Shown: positions 12,627 through 22,553, counted from the stretch's first letter. The stretch: DNA of 64,000 nt from Pseudoxanthomonas helianthi (GCF_017939625.1 NZ_JAGKTC010000001.1:590519-654518), one strand, 5' to 3'. Notes: generated from the letters alone by a model not told the origin. Made by a program: numbers and translations.

Positions 12627-15590
12627 TCATGGCGTGAAGTGGAGTTCGACCGGCGTGCCGTCGTAGCGCACCGTCTTGGTCTGTTCGCGGTCGCCGACGC
12701 GCGATGGCATCAGCCGGACGTTCAGCGTTCGCGTAGCCGCCATGCCGGGAAAGCGGCCTTCGCGGGCACCGATGCGCAGGGCATGCGCGGCATCGTCCCA
12801 GGCGAGCGCGACCGTGGCGTACTCGCCTTTCTCGTAGCGGTAGGTTTCGCCGTCGTCGTCGTACAGGGTGAAGCGGCCGTCCGCGCCGGGATAGATGCGA
12901 ATCTCGTAGGGCGCGTCGGGTTTCTCGTTCGCGTACTGGACCACCGGACCCAGCGGCACGATCGAGCCTGCGCGCACGAACAGCGGAAACTCGTCGATCG
13001 CGTAGGGCCGTGTGGTGCTGGCGCCACCGGCATGGCGCTGGCCGTTCCAGAAGTCGTACCAGTCGGTTCCCGCCGGCAGCAGCGTGCTCTGCTGCTGATC
13101 GAGCTGGCGATTCGCGAGCGCGTCGCGTTCGCCCGGCGTGCGCCAGGCCAGCCGCATCACCCGTCCGCCGCCCTTCTGGAAGTAATCGACGCGCACGCGC
13201 ACTGCCTGCCCCTTGCGCAGGACGACACGTGCCCCTGCGAAGCGCGCACCGGCTTCCTTCCAGTCTTCGACGACGAGCTTGTCGTCGAGCCAGACACGGA
13301 AGCCATCGTCGCCTTCCACGCCGATCTCGTACTCGCCGTCTTCCGCTGCGACGATCTGGCCCTGCCAGCGCGCCGAAAAGCCGTGCAAGCCCTCCAGTCC
13401 GGGCGGCACGCTGCCCAGCGGCGGATCGGGCCAATGATGTTCGGCCTGCGTGTCGATGGTGCGGCTGGCGAGCGCGTCGAAGTTCACGCCACGGTAGTAC
13501 TCGAGCGCCAGGCCCGGTTGGCCGTCGGGCGTGCGCAGCTGCGCCGCCGGTACCGTCGACGGTGGCGGCAGTTCGGCATGGAACATCGCCTTGGTGATTG
13601 GCTGCACCAGGAACGCGGGACCGAACATGTAGGTGTCGTCCACGTGGCGCAACGCGACCTGGTCCGGGAAATCCATCGCCAGGCCGCGCATCATCGTGTA
13701 GCCGTCGTGCGTGCTGGCCCAGGCCAGGCTGTACACGTAGGGCAGCAGGCGGTAGCGCAGTTCGGCGGCGCGGCGGATCGAGCGGTAGACCTCCGGGTCG
13801 AGTGCCTTGAATGCCCAAGGCTCGCGCTCGATCGACGTGCCGTGGATGCGATAGACCGGATTGAAGATGCCGAACTGGTTCCAGCGCGCGAACAACTCGC
13901 GATAGCCCGGGTTGCGTTCACCGCCGGACACGTTGACGAAGAAGCCGCCGGTGTCCTGGGTCCAGTACGGCAGTCCGGCCATCGAAACGTTCAGGCCGCC
14001 GGCGATCTGCGCACGCAGTGCCTCCCAGCTGGCCGTGGTGTCGCCCGACCATGGCATCGCGGCATAGCGCTGCTGCCCGGCCCAGGCGGAACGGGTGAGG
14101 GTGAACACGCGCTTGTCGACGAGGTCGGCGCTGGCGCGCTGGCCTTCGTAGACGCCGCGCGTGGTCAGCAGGCTGTAGACATTGAGGTAGCGCGCGAAGT
14201 CGCCCATTGCATTGCGGCCGAGGCGCTTGATGTCGGCCTCCACCTCGCCCGGATCGTGCGCGGCGCCGCCCACCTCCACCTCGGCGCCGTCCATCCATAG
14301 CGCGTCGACGCGGATATCGAGCAGTCCCTTCTTCAGGTGCTTGAAGTAGATCGCCCGGCCTTCGTCGCTGAAGGCGTCGTAGATGCGCGCGCGCTTGGAA
14401 ATCCAGTGCAGCGGCTCGAAACGCAAGCCCTCGGCATCGAGGTCATGGGCGAGCTCGGTGTCGTTGCCGACCGAGGGCCAGATCGAGACCATCAACCGCG
14501 CGTGCAGATCGTCATGCAGCGTGCGCACCATGCCGACCGGATCCGGATAGCGTTCGCGATCCCAGATCATGCCGCTCCAGTTGCCGTCCCACTGGCCGTT
14601 CTTCTCGCCGCCCCAGTACTGCCAATCCTGCACAATGACATCCAGCGGGAACCGTTCCTCGCGGAAGCGCCGCGTCACCTCCAGCAGGCGTTGCTGCGTG
14701 GCATAGCGCTCCTTGCTCATGAACAGCCCGAAGGCGTATTTCGGGAACATCGGCGCGGCGCCGCTGAGGTGGCGGTAGCCCGCGATCACTTCGTCCATCG
14801 TGTCGCCGGCCACGAAGTAGTAATCGACGCCGGCAGGCGCGTCTTCGGCGCGGAAGACGGCACCCTGCGGGCCGTCGGAAAACGTCATCTTCGAATACGT
14901 GTCCCACAGCAACCCGTAGCGGCGGGTCGACACCAGGAACGGTACGACGATGCCGATGTTGGTCTGCACCATCAGCACGTCGCGGCCGCGGTAGTCCATG
15001 TACGGTTCGTTGTACTGGCCCAGGCCGTAGAGCGACTCGTCGGGGGTCAGTGCGAAACGCTGCTCGATGGCGTAGGTCGCGGTTCCCGAAGGTTCGGTGC
15101 CCGGCGTGAGCACGGGCGCCTGTTGCTCGCGGAGCAGCGGCGTGCCGTCCGGTCGTTGGAATGCGAGCGTTCCGCTGCGTTTGTCGACGACGACGCGCAA
15201 CCCGGGACCGAGGATGGCGAGTTCGTCGACGGATTCTGCGATGTCGAATTGCGGTTCCTGCGGCGACGCGACGACGACCAGACTGCGCTGCCGGGTGTAC
15301 GCCTCGCCCTTGTGCGCCGAGACGCGCACGATGCCGTCGCCGTAGAACAGCACGCTCTTCAGCATGCCGTTCACCTGGAACACGACTCCGCCAGAGGCGC
15401 GAGTCCATCCGAAGCCCGCATGCGTCGCGACGGGCAACCGTTGCAGCTGGCCCGCGGCGTCGAGCGCGTTCGGCAGCTCTGTCGCGCTGGCCGTTGCGGC
15501 ACCCGCCAGCGCGGTGCCGACGAGAATCGCTGCGAGCGCGTGCCGCGCGGCGGCGCGGATCGCTCCGGATACTCGCGAGGCCACGCTCAT
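12627..15590 (-). CDS. Alpha-xylosidase-like GH31 with inserted PA14 domain
   Basis: A 987-aa exported enzyme (signal peptide to about residue 37). The GH31 barrel carries the nucleophile Asp in ALWMDGAEVEV and the acid/base Asp in WSGDTTASWE. A PA14-like beta-barrel (LALEYYRGVNF ... VEGDDGFRVWLDD ... VRVDYFQKGG) is inserted near residues 690-830, between barrel and C-terminal domains. That architecture is known from xyloglucan-specific alpha-xylosidases such as Cellvibrio Xyl31A. The start overlaps the GH29 stop as ATGA, indicating coupling. Specificity for isoprimeverose units of xyloglucan is inferred from architecture. Confidence 0.88.
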   Translation of the reverse strand: MSVASRVSGAIRAAARHALAAILVGTALAGAATASATELPNALDAAGQLQRLPVATHAGFGWTRASGGVVFQVNGMLKSVLFYGDGIVRVSAHKGEAYTRQRSLVVVASPQEPQFDIAESVDELAILGPGLRVVVDKRSGTLAFQRPDGTPLLREQQAPVLTPGTEPSGTATYAIEQRFALTPDESLYGLGQYNEPYMDYRGRDVLMVQTNIGIVVPFLVSTRRYGLLWDTYSKMTFSDGPQGAVFRAEDAPAGVDYYFVAGDTMDEVIAGYRHLSGAAPMFPKYAFGLFMSKERYATQQRLLEVTRRFREERFPLDVIVQDWQYWGGEKNGQWDGNWSGMIWDRERYPDPVGMVRTLHDDLHARLMVSIWPSVGNDTELAHDLDAEGLRFEPLHWISKRARIYDAFSDEGRAIYFKHLKKGLLDIRVDALWMDGAEVEVGGAAHDPGEVEADIKRLGRNAMGDFARYLNVYSLLTTRGVYEGQRASADLVDKRVFTLTRSAWAGQQRYAAMPWSGDTTASWEALRAQIAGGLNVSMAGLPYWTQDTGGFFVNVSGGERNPGYRELFARWNQFGIFNPVYRIHGTSIEREPWAFKALDPEVYRSIRRAAELRYRLLPYVYSLAWASTHDGYTMMRGLAMDFPDQVALRHVDDTYMFGPAFLVQPITKAMFHAELPPPSTVPAAQLRTPDGQPGLALEYYRGVNFDALASRTIDTQAEHHWPDPPLGSVPPGLEGLHGFSARWQGQIVAAEDGEYEIGVEGDDGFRVWLDDKLVVEDWKEAGARFAGARVVLRKGQAVRVRVDYFQKGGGRVMRLAWRTPGERDALANRQLDQQQSTLLPAGTDWYDFWNGQRHAGGASTTRPYAIDEFPLFVRAGSIVPLGPVVQYANEKPDAPYEIRIYPGADGRFTLYDDDGETYRYEKGEYATVALAWDDAAHALRIGAREGRFPGMAATRTLNVRLMPSRVGDREQTKTVRYDGTPVELHFTP

Positions 15591-17221
15591 GCGAGTCCCG
15601 GTCCCCTCAGTTTCAGCGCGATCGCCGCTTGTCCGGCGAGTCCCTCCGGCAGCCTGATCTCCAGCCCCTTGCGGCTGCGCTCGAACGACAGGGCTTCGGT
15701 CGAACCCAACACCTCGACGCGCTCGATGGCGCCCGGCGCCAGGGCCGAGTCCTCCGCCAGCGAGGCGATGCGCAGCACGCCATCGCGCGGCCAGCCCAGC
15801 CCGATGGCATACAGCGCACCCGCCTTGCTGGTGAAGCGGATGTCCTCGGCGGTGAACGATTGCGCCTGGCCTTCGCTGAAACCCCCGCTACCCACCCGCG
15901 TGGGGCCTTCGCCGAAGCTGCGCCACGGCCGCGTGCCATGGATGGCTTCGCCGTTGCGCCCCATCCAGTCGGCCATCGCCGCGAGGAACTTGCGCTCGTC
16001 GGCGTCGATGCTGCCATCGCCGCGCACCGGGATCGACAGCAACAGGTTGCCGTTCTTGGCGACGATGTCCGCCAGGCGATGGATCACGCTCGTAGCCGAC
16101 TTGTACTGGTGGTTGTCGAACAGCGAGCGGTTGTAATGCCAGTCGCCGATGCAGGTGCAGGTCTGCCACGGCAACGGCTCGATGCCGTCCCGCTGGCCGC
16201 GCTCGATGTCCTCGACCAGGCCCGCGCGACGTTCGGGCGGCATCTTCTTGGCGTTGACCACGGCTTCCAGCTTGCCGCCGTGCCAGGCCATGCTGGCGTT
16301 GTAGTAGTACGCGGTGATGTCCAGGCCGGCCTGGCCGAGCGGAAGGCCGGTATCGTCGAAGTAGACCAGGTCGGGCCGGTAGCGGTCGATCAGGTCGCGC
16401 GCACGCAGGTACCACTGGCGCACGAAGGCCGGGTTCGCTGCCGGAGGCTTCTCGTCCCAGAAGCCGGTGTTCTCGTCGTGCCATTCGTTGGCGGTGCGAA
16501 TGGTCGTGATGCCATCGGGCATGACGATGTTGCGGCCGGTGTACAGCTCCTGCGGATCGAGGCCTTCCCACCAGGTGCCCTTGCCGTCGGCCTTGGTCAG
16601 CCGATAGGCGTCGTAGCGTTGCCCGGCCAGCGGACCCTCCGGATCGTAGCCGTACGCCGTCTGCAGCCAGTGCCAGGCGTGCGCCGAGTGGTTGCTGACA
16701 CCGAACCGCAGCCCTCTCGCACGCGCCGCCTTGGCCCAGGTGCCGACGATGTCGCGCCTGGGGCCGACGCGCATCGAATTCCATGCGTGGTACCTGGACT
16801 CGTAGGCGTCGAAGTTGTCGTGGTGGTTGGCGAGCGCGACGAAGTACCTGGCGCCGGCCTTCTCGTACAGGTCCATCAACGCCTCGGGTTCCCAGGCGTC
16901 GGCCTTCCAGCGGTTCTGCATCTCCATGAAGCCCGTCCTGGTCGGATGGCCGTAGGTCTTCAGGTGGTGCTCGTACTGCGGGTGGCCCTGGCGGTACATG
17001 TGGCGCGCGTACCAGTCGCCCATCTCGGGCACGCATTGCGCGCTCCAGTGCGCCCAGATGCCGAACTTAGCGTCGCGGAACCAGTCGGGCGCGCGGTAGC
17101 CGTCCACCAGGGAGCGCCAGATCGGGGCGAATGTGGGCGCGAGCGCCGAAGCTCTCGCGCCCCACAAGGGAAACGTGGCCGCGGCGGCGGATCCAAGAAA
17201 AGATCGTCTGGACAGTTTCAT
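15587..17221 (-). CDS. Alpha-L-fucosidase-family protein, GH29 (second copy)
   Basis: A 544-aa exported protein with a clear twin-arginine signal (LSRRSFLGSAAAA, residues 3-15). GH29-like blocks are WFRDAKFGIWAHWSAQC, ALANHHDNFDAY, the expected nucleophile region DLVYFDDTGLPLG (two adjacent Asp) and ADIVAKNGNLLLSIP. It is quite diverged from the other GH29 in this locus (6672-8051), so the two probably act on different linkages. It is the first gene of the minus-strand glycosidase run. The promoter should lie in 17222-17400, where I saw no convincing -35/-10 pair. Confidence 0.85.
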   Translation of the reverse strand: MKLSRRSFLGSAAAATFPLWGARASALAPTFAPIWRSLVDGYRAPDWFRDAKFGIWAHWSAQCVPEMGDWYARHMYRQGHPQYEHHLKTYGHPTRTGFMEMQNRWKADAWEPEALMDLYEKAGARYFVALANHHDNFDAYESRYHAWNSMRVGPRRDIVGTWAKAARARGLRFGVSNHSAHAWHWLQTAYGYDPEGPLAGQRYDAYRLTKADGKGTWWEGLDPQELYTGRNIVMPDGITTIRTANEWHDENTGFWDEKPPAANPAFVRQWYLRARDLIDRYRPDLVYFDDTGLPLGQAGLDITAYYYNASMAWHGGKLEAVVNAKKMPPERRAGLVEDIERGQRDGIEPLPWQTCTCIGDWHYNRSLFDNHQYKSATSVIHRLADIVAKNGNLLLSIPVRGDGSIDADERKFLAAMADWMGRNGEAIHGTRPWRSFGEGPTRVGSGGFSEGQAQSFTAEDIRFTSKAGALYAIGLGWPRDGVLRIASLAEDSALAPGAIERVEVLGSTEALSFERSRKGLEIRLPEGLAGQAAIALKLRGPGLA

Positions 17222-17399
17222 GGCTGGGAAAATGGTGGTAACGCCGATATCCGTTGGCATCACGCAGGGAGTTCGTGGCGCCGATGCCTGCCATCCGCGG
17301 ATCGTCTAGATTCACCGCGAAGCATGCGGCACACCAATATCGAGAATGGCATCCATCGATAGCGAATTCGACGCGAGCACGCCACGTCGGCGTCCTTCC

Positions 17400-17449
17400 A
17401 CCCCCTGCCCAGCAATTGCGCTTGCGTCGCCTCGAATATCGACAGCCAT
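17400..17449 (-). pseudogene. 5' fragment of an MFS transporter gene
   Basis: Translated from 17449 this begins MAVDIRGDASAIAGQG, closely matching the start MPVDFRGDANAMAGQG of the intact MFS gene at 22046. Similarity stops after about 17 codons, where the sequence runs into the leader of the GH29 gene. It belongs to a larger decayed duplicate of 22000-22553. The rest of this transporter gene has been lost. Confidence 0.75.
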
Positions 17450-17854
17450 GGTTTTTCCGCTTTTTTTGGAAGCGCCGGATGAATGCACGGTTTCAGACGG
17501 CTGGCGCAGCATAGGCCGCTGTCTTCGTCGCATTCCAATGAAGCTTTCGGTGAGAGCAATTCCCTGGGCGCATACCTCGCGCAGAATCCTGCGCAACAAA
17601 GGAATGGAGAGATGCACGGCGGTAGTCGCCATCGATCATCCACCGAACTCGCCGCTGCACTCCCGCCAGGCGGCTACCGCGACAGGCAGCCCATGAGCAT
17701 CCGCAAAGCCTCGTCTACCAGGGATCGTGCGCAAATCAACCTGACGATTGGCGAGGTACTCACGGAAGAGCACGAAATGCTCCGGGTTGAACGACTCGAC
17801 ATTCTCGACCCGTCCGCTGCGCGGAATTTGCTCGGTCAGGACGCGATACTATTT
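17400..17854. repeat. Decayed duplicate of the 22000-22553 MFS/tetR junction
   Basis: This stretch aligns with 22000-22553 over the MFS start, the whole intergenic leader and the 3' part of tetR, with many identical runs such as GACGGCTGGCGCAGCATAGG and TTCCAATGAAGCTTTCGGTG. About 100 bases of the tetR part (equivalent to roughly 22322-22425) are missing. The best-preserved part is the leader, 17450-17580. Confidence 0.85.
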
Positions 17855-17855
17855 C
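17674..17855 (-). pseudogene. 3' fragment of a TetR regulator gene
   Basis: It carries the end of a tetR gene like the one at 22270-22893: a stop (TAG, 17674-17676) in the same place, and stretches matching the codons for the C-terminal helices. An internal gap of about 100 bases removes part of it, and the DNA-binding half is absent. It is not translatable as a regulator. Confidence 0.7.
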
Positions 17856-17857
17856 GA

Positions 17858-18061
17858 AGCGCCGGCCCCGAGCGCGGATGGGCCAAGCTCCACGTCGACC
17901 ACGTGCAGCAGGCGCATCTCGGCGCCGGCCTCGACATCCTCGTCGGCGGCAGCGGCGATGGTATCGGGCGCGATTCGCACTGAAACGACCGGCGGCGTGT
18001 CCGCCGCTTCGTTACCGCAAGCACACGACGAAAACGCAGGCCCCGCGACGGGCAACAGCAT
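17858..18061 (-). pseudogene. 5' fragment of a lipoprotein-like gene, function unknown
   Basis: Reading leftwards from the ATG at 18061, the frame gives a short hydrophobic start with Cys residues (FSSCACGNE), like a lipoprotein signal. Codon usage is coherent (SVRIAPDT, MRLLHVVDVELG) up to about 17858. There it abuts the tetR fragment and soon stops (17849). It looks like the first about 68 codons of a gene cut by a deletion. I cannot name the family. Its start lies only 12 bases from the divergent GH2 start, so the GH2 promoter must lie within this relic. Confidence 0.45.
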
Positions 18062-18073
18062 GGGAAGAAGCGC

Positions 18074-20533
18074 GTGAGAACGAATTCGATGACGACGTAT
18101 CGCCTGGTAACCGCACTGTTTTTGGCGCTAATCGCATGGCAGGCCCGGGCGGAAATCCGCAACCTGTCGCAGGACTGGCGTTTCCATGCCGGCGAAGCGG
18201 AAGGCGCCGGACGCAGCGCGTTCGACGATGGATCCTGGCTCCGGGTAGCCGTGCCGCACGACTTCTCGATCATGGACAAGGCGCGCGGAAACGACTCCGC
18301 CCAGCGCACGCCATTCGACCCTGCCACCCTCAGCGGCCAGGATTCGGGCTATCTGCCGGGCGGGATCGGCTGGTATCGCCGGCACCTGCCGCTGACCGCG
18401 GAGGAGGCTTCGCGCATCGTGCTGCTGAACTTCGAAGCGGTGTACATGGATGCCGAGATCTGGGTGAACGGCGAGCGCCTGGCGCGGCATCGCTATGGCT
18501 ACAGCGCGTTCTCCGTCGACGTGACCGGCAAGGTCCGCGCCGGCGACAACACCATCGCCGTGCGCGTCGATCACGCCGATCCGTCTTCGCGCTGGTACGC
18601 CGGCTCCGGCCTGATCAGGCCGGTCACCGTGGATATCCTCGATCCTGTCCACGTGGAGCCCGCGAGCGTCTTCGTCGCCACTCCGGCGGTGAGCGAGGCG
18701 CGGGCCGTGGTTTCGGTGACGGCCGCCATCGTCAACCGTTCGCGCAGGGCGCAATCCGCCGAATGGGTTGGGAAATTGCTTGCGGCGAACGGCGAAACGG
18801 TCGCCGAAGCACGGCGGACGCAGGCGCTTCCCGCCGGCGCGCGCGCCGCACTGTCGCAGGAACTCGCGGTGGCACGGCCGCGCCTGTGGTCGCCGGATTC
18901 CCCGAATCTGTACACGCTGGTGCAACAGGTCCGCGTTGGTGGTGCGCTCGTCGACGAGCGACGCACCCGCATCGGCATCCGCGAGGTTTCCCTCGACGCC
19001 GCCAACGGCCTGCGCATCAACGGCCAACGGGTGCTGCTGCGCGGCGGCAACATCCACCACGACAATTACATGATTGGCGCCGCCGGCGCGCCCGACGCGG
19101 ACGCCCGCAAGATCGCGCTGATGAAGGCGGCCGGCTACAACGCCATCCGCAGCGCGCACAATCCGGCCAGCCAGGCCACGCTCGACGCGGCGGACGAACT
19201 GGGCATGCTGGTCATCGACGAAGCTTTCGACAGCTGGAACAAGCACAAGAAATCGCAGGATTATTCGCGTTTCTTCGCGGAAGACTGGCCGCAGGATATC
19301 GACAGTCTCGTCGTCAGCGGCCGCAACCATCCCAGCGTGCTGTTCTGGAGCATCGGCAACGAGATCCCCGAAGACGGCACGCCCGAAGGCGTCGAAACCA
19401 GCCGCAAGCTTGCCGCACGCGTGCACAGCCTCGATCCGACCCGCCTCGTGACCCAGGCCATCAACGCCGGTCCGCCGAGAAGCACGAATCAGGCCGCGAT
19501 ACTCGGCGTCGTTGGTTACAACTACCACGCCGATCTTTTCGACGCCGAACACGAACGGCTTCCCCAGCTGGCGATGTACACCTCCGAGTCCCTGCCGCAA
19601 GACCTGTTCCCCTACTGGCGCGCGGTCGAAAGCAAGCCGTGGGTGATCGGCGACTTCGTCTGGACCGCGGTGGACTACCTCGGCGAATCCGGCATCGGCT
19701 GGATGGGCTACAGCCAGGACTGGCAGAAACTCGGCCCCTACCCCTGGCACCTGGCTTACTGCGGCGAGATCGACGCGACCGGACGCATGCGACCGGCCGC
19801 ATACTATCGCCAGGTGGTCTGGAAGACCGGCATCACGCCGATTTCCGCGTTCGTCAGGCAACCCAAGGGCACCGAAGATCTGCCCGACCGCCACTTTTAC
19901 CCGATCGTGCCGCCGCACAACGATTGGTCGCTGGACGACGTGCATCCCAGTTGGACCTGGCCTGGACAGGAAGGCCGCCGCCAGGAAGTGCTGGTCTATT
20001 CCGAATTCCCTGAAGTGGAACTGCTGCTCAACGGAAAGAGCCTCGGCCGCAAACCGGTGGGCGTGGACAGCGAATACAAGGCCGTCTACGAAGTGCCCTA
20101 CGCACCGGGACGCCTGCTTGCCGTCGGCTATCGCGACGGACGCGAGGCCGGGCGTTGGGAATTGCGCACGGCGGGTCCGGCTGCAACCGCCGTTGCGTCG
20201 GCGGACCGTTCCCGGCTCGCCGCCAACGGCGACGACCTGGCCTACGTCACGGTGGAATTGCACGACGCCGACGGCACGCCGGTCTACGCGCGCAAGGACG
20301 ACCGGCAGGTGCGCGTGCGCGTGCGCGGAGCGGGAACGCTGGCCGGCATCGGCAACGGAAACCCGGTGGACGTTTCCAGCTTCCAGTCCGGCGAACGCGA
20401 CACCTTCCACGGGCGCGTGGTCGCCGTCGTCCGTGCCGGCACGCAGCCCGGCCCCATCGTCATCGACATCGACGCGGAAGGCCTGCCGTCCCGCCAGCTG
20501 CGCTTGCACGCGGTCGCGCCCCGCCAGCACTGA
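18074..20533 (+). CDS. Exported GH2 glycosidase, beta-galactosidase type
   Basis: An 819-aa (GTG start) or 814-aa (ATG at 18089) protein with a Sec signal ending AWQARA. The domains follow GH2 order: sugar-binding jelly roll (about 25-190), immunoglobulin-like domain (190-300), TIM barrel (300-600) and C-terminal Ig-like domains. The acid/base Glu is in WSIGNEIPE and the presumed nucleophile Glu in YTSES. The barrel start motif RGGNIHHDN is typical. Exported GH2 enzymes of this size are usually beta-galactosidases. It is transcribed divergently from the main operon and probably completes trimming of galactosyl side chains. Confidence 0.88.
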   Translation: MRTNSMTTYRLVTALFLALIAWQARAEIRNLSQDWRFHAGEAEGAGRSAFDDGSWLRVAVPHDFSIMDKARGNDSAQRTPFDPATLSGQDSGYLPGGIGWYRRHLPLTAEEASRIVLLNFEAVYMDAEIWVNGERLARHRYGYSAFSVDVTGKVRAGDNTIAVRVDHADPSSRWYAGSGLIRPVTVDILDPVHVEPASVFVATPAVSEARAVVSVTAAIVNRSRRAQSAEWVGKLLAANGETVAEARRTQALPAGARAALSQELAVARPRLWSPDSPNLYTLVQQVRVGGALVDERRTRIGIREVSLDAANGLRINGQRVLLRGGNIHHDNYMIGAAGAPDADARKIALMKAAGYNAIRSAHNPASQATLDAADELGMLVIDEAFDSWNKHKKSQDYSRFFAEDWPQDIDSLVVSGRNHPSVLFWSIGNEIPEDGTPEGVETSRKLAARVHSLDPTRLVTQAINAGPPRSTNQAAILGVVGYNYHADLFDAEHERLPQLAMYTSESLPQDLFPYWRAVESKPWVIGDFVWTAVDYLGESGIGWMGYSQDWQKLGPYPWHLAYCGEIDATGRMRPAAYYRQVVWKTGITPISAFVRQPKGTEDLPDRHFYPIVPPHNDWSLDDVHPSWTWPGQEGRRQEVLVYSEFPEVELLLNGKSLGRKPVGVDSEYKAVYEVPYAPGRLLAVGYRDGREAGRWELRTAGPAATAVASADRSRLAANGDDLAYVTVELHDADGTPVYARKDDRQVRVRVRGAGTLAGIGNGNPVDVSSFQSGERDTFHGRVVAVVRAGTQPGPIVIDIDAEGLPSRQLRLHAVAPRQH

Positions 20534-20594
20534 GCGCACCGATCTGACCCCGCGCGGTGCAGCCCAGACCGCCCTCGGGACCTCTGGATGTGTC

Positions 20595-20620
20595 GTCATC
20601 CCCGCGAAAGCGGGGGTCCA
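20595..20620. repeat. REP-type hairpin between convergent genes
   Basis: A perfect CCCCGC-GAAA-GCGGGG stem-loop (20600-20615) sits in GTCATC...GTCCA flanks, the form of a widespread proteobacterial intergenic repeat. It lies between the convergent GH2 and MFS genes and could serve as a two-way terminator. The rest of 20534-20726 shows nothing else. Confidence 0.7.
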
Positions 20621-20726
20621 TGGACGTTATCTCTTTGCAATACCAATCCATGGTTCGCGCGCTCACGGGACTTTCCACCGACGCATGGCGGCTCATGACG
20701 AGCAAAAGCGCGTCGTTCGGAGTTCC

Positions 20727-22046
20727 CTAGGTTTCGGCCTCGCCCACCCGGACATCGCCGGGCGTAGCAGCGGGTTTGCAACCCCAGATCGCATAGAAGA
20801 GCACGTAGAGTTCGCACGCCGCGGTCAGCAGGAAGGAAGACTGCAGCCCGCAGGCGTCGGCGATCCAACCTTGCACCACCACCAGCGCGCCGCCGGCGAT
20901 CGCCATGATCAGCAGGCCCGCGCCTTCCTCGGTCAGCGCACCGAGTCCGCGGATGCCGAGGGTGAAGATCGTCGGGAACATGATCGAGTGGAACAGGCCC
21001 ACGGAGATCAGCGCCCACATCGCCAACGAACCGCCGGCAGTCGCGGCCACTGTCGTCACCACGAAAGCACCGATCGCGGCCACCGCCAGCACCTGCTCCG
21101 GTGCGACGCGACGCATCAGGAAGCTACCGAAGAAACGGCCGACCATCATGCCGCCCCAGAGCAGGAACAGATAGCGCGATGCCTGTTCGTGGGTGAGGTT
21201 GCCGATCTCCGGCGCCGAGACGAAGTTGATGAACAGGTTGGAGACGCCGATCTCCGCGATCAGGTAGATGAAGATCGCAGGCACACCGAAAACCAGGTTG
21301 CGATGCTTCCACAATGAACGAAGCTTGCGTTCCGCTGCCGCAGGACGGGACGGCCCGCCCAGCGCCGGCAGGCGATAACGCGCGATCGCGAACGCCAGCG
21401 CGACCAGAACAACGGCGACGATGATGTAGGGCAGCACCACCGATTGCGCATCGGCCAGCCTCATCTCCCTCGTGAGCGATACCGCGCCGGCTTCCGCGGT
21501 GCCGGATGCGCTGCGTCCCAGGATCAGGTAGCCGCCGAACAGCGGCGCCAGCGTGGTCCCCAGCGAATTGAACGCCTGCACCAGGTTGAGCCGTGCCGAC
21601 GAGGTGGCGGGCGGACCGATCACCGCCACGTAGGGATTGGCCGCGACCTGCAACAGGGTGATGCCGGAGGCAATCACGAACAACGCGGTCAATACCACGG
21701 CATAGGACGGGATCTTCGCCGCAGGGACCATCAACAACGCACCGGCGGCCATCACGGCCAGACCGACGACCAGCGCGGCCTTGTAGCCGATCCGTTCGAT
21801 CAGCTTGGCCGACGGGATCGAGGCGACGAAGTAGGCGATGAACCACACCGACTCGATCAGCGTGGTCTGCGTGTAGGAAAGATCGAATACGCTGCGCAAA
21901 TGCGGCAACAGCGTGTTGTTGATGACCGTGATGAACCCCCACATGAAGAACAGGGTCGCGAGCATGGCGAGCGCGCCGCGGTGGCGCCCGGGCTCCGTTC
22001 CCTGCCCTGCCATCGCGTTCGCATCGCCTCGGAAATCGACAGGCAT
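20727..22046 (-). CDS. Sugar MFS transporter, FucP/GluP family
   Basis: A 439-aa inner-membrane protein with about 12 membrane segments, a long central loop (about residues 215-240) and FucP-family features: FFMWGFITVINNTLLPHL in the first helix, the LLQVAANPYVAVIG motif and FPTIFTLGIRGLG late in the protein. The family imports L-fucose, glucose or galactose with protons. In this locus it would take up monosaccharides, including fucose, released by the neighbouring exo-enzymes; the exact sugar is inferred. The gene follows tetR on the same strand after a 223-bp leader. Confidence 0.9.
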   Translation of the reverse strand: MPVDFRGDANAMAGQGTEPGRHRGALAMLATLFFMWGFITVINNTLLPHLRSVFDLSYTQTTLIESVWFIAYFVASIPSAKLIERIGYKAALVVGLAVMAAGALLMVPAAKIPSYAVVLTALFVIASGITLLQVAANPYVAVIGPPATSSARLNLVQAFNSLGTTLAPLFGGYLILGRSASGTAEAGAVSLTREMRLADAQSVVLPYIIVAVVLVALAFAIARYRLPALGGPSRPAAAERKLRSLWKHRNLVFGVPAIFIYLIAEIGVSNLFINFVSAPEIGNLTHEQASRYLFLLWGGMMVGRFFGSFLMRRVAPEQVLAVAAIGAFVVTTVAATAGGSLAMWALISVGLFHSIMFPTIFTLGIRGLGALTEEGAGLLIMAIAGGALVVVQGWIADACGLQSSFLLTAACELYVLFYAIWGCKPAATPGDVRVGEAET

Positions 22047-22553
22047 GGGGTTTCCCGCTTATTTGGAAGCGCCGGATGAAGGCAAGATTCAGACGGCTGG
22101 CGCAGCATAGGCCGCTGCCTTCGCCGCGTTCCAATGAAGCTTTCGGTGGGAGCAATTCCCTGGACGCATACCCCGCGGAGGCCGGTGCGCAACGAGGGAG
22201 CGGAAAACCACATGGCGGCAGAGCCGGTCGCTCGCCGAGCGGGTTCTTCCGCGCACTCCGACCAGGCGGTTACCGCGACAGGTATTCGACGATCATCCGC
22301 GAAGCCTCGTCCACCAGGGCTTCCGCTTCCTGGTCCGTCAGCCTGGTGCTGCGCAGCACCGCGTTGTGGGCCAATGCCTCTATCGAGGTCACGCACACAT
22401 AGGCAGCCAGATCCAGGTCGACCGGGCGCAAGTCGCCCCGGCGGTTGGCGAGGTACTCGCGGAAGAGCGTGAAGTACTCCCGGTTGAACGCCTCGACATT
22501 CTCGAGCTGTCCGGTGCGCGGAATCTGTTCGGTCAGGACGCGATGCAACTTCG
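22000..22553. repeat. Intact copy of the duplicated MFS/tetR junction
   Basis: This is the functional counterpart of the relic at 17400-17854. It spans the first codons of the MFS gene, the leader 22047-22269 and the 3' half of tetR. Within the leader, CAGCGGC and GCCGTCTG (minus strand) can form an imperfect hairpin. Because the relic is a copy, its conservation is not independent proof of function. Confidence 0.85.

Noticed and set aside
12615-12630. ATGA overlap at the GH31 stop (12630) suggesting another coupled small ORF
   Set aside because: The frame has only five codons before a stop and simply forms the leader of GH97.
17338-17361. TATCGA ... TCGATA inverted repeat upstream of the GH29 operon
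   Set aside because: Only six bases with a 12-base spacer, expected by chance; it is not related to the tetR operator at 22920.
18128-20599. 823-aa minus-strand frame
   Set aside because: It is antisense to the GH2 gene, whose domains and catalytic Glu residues are clear.
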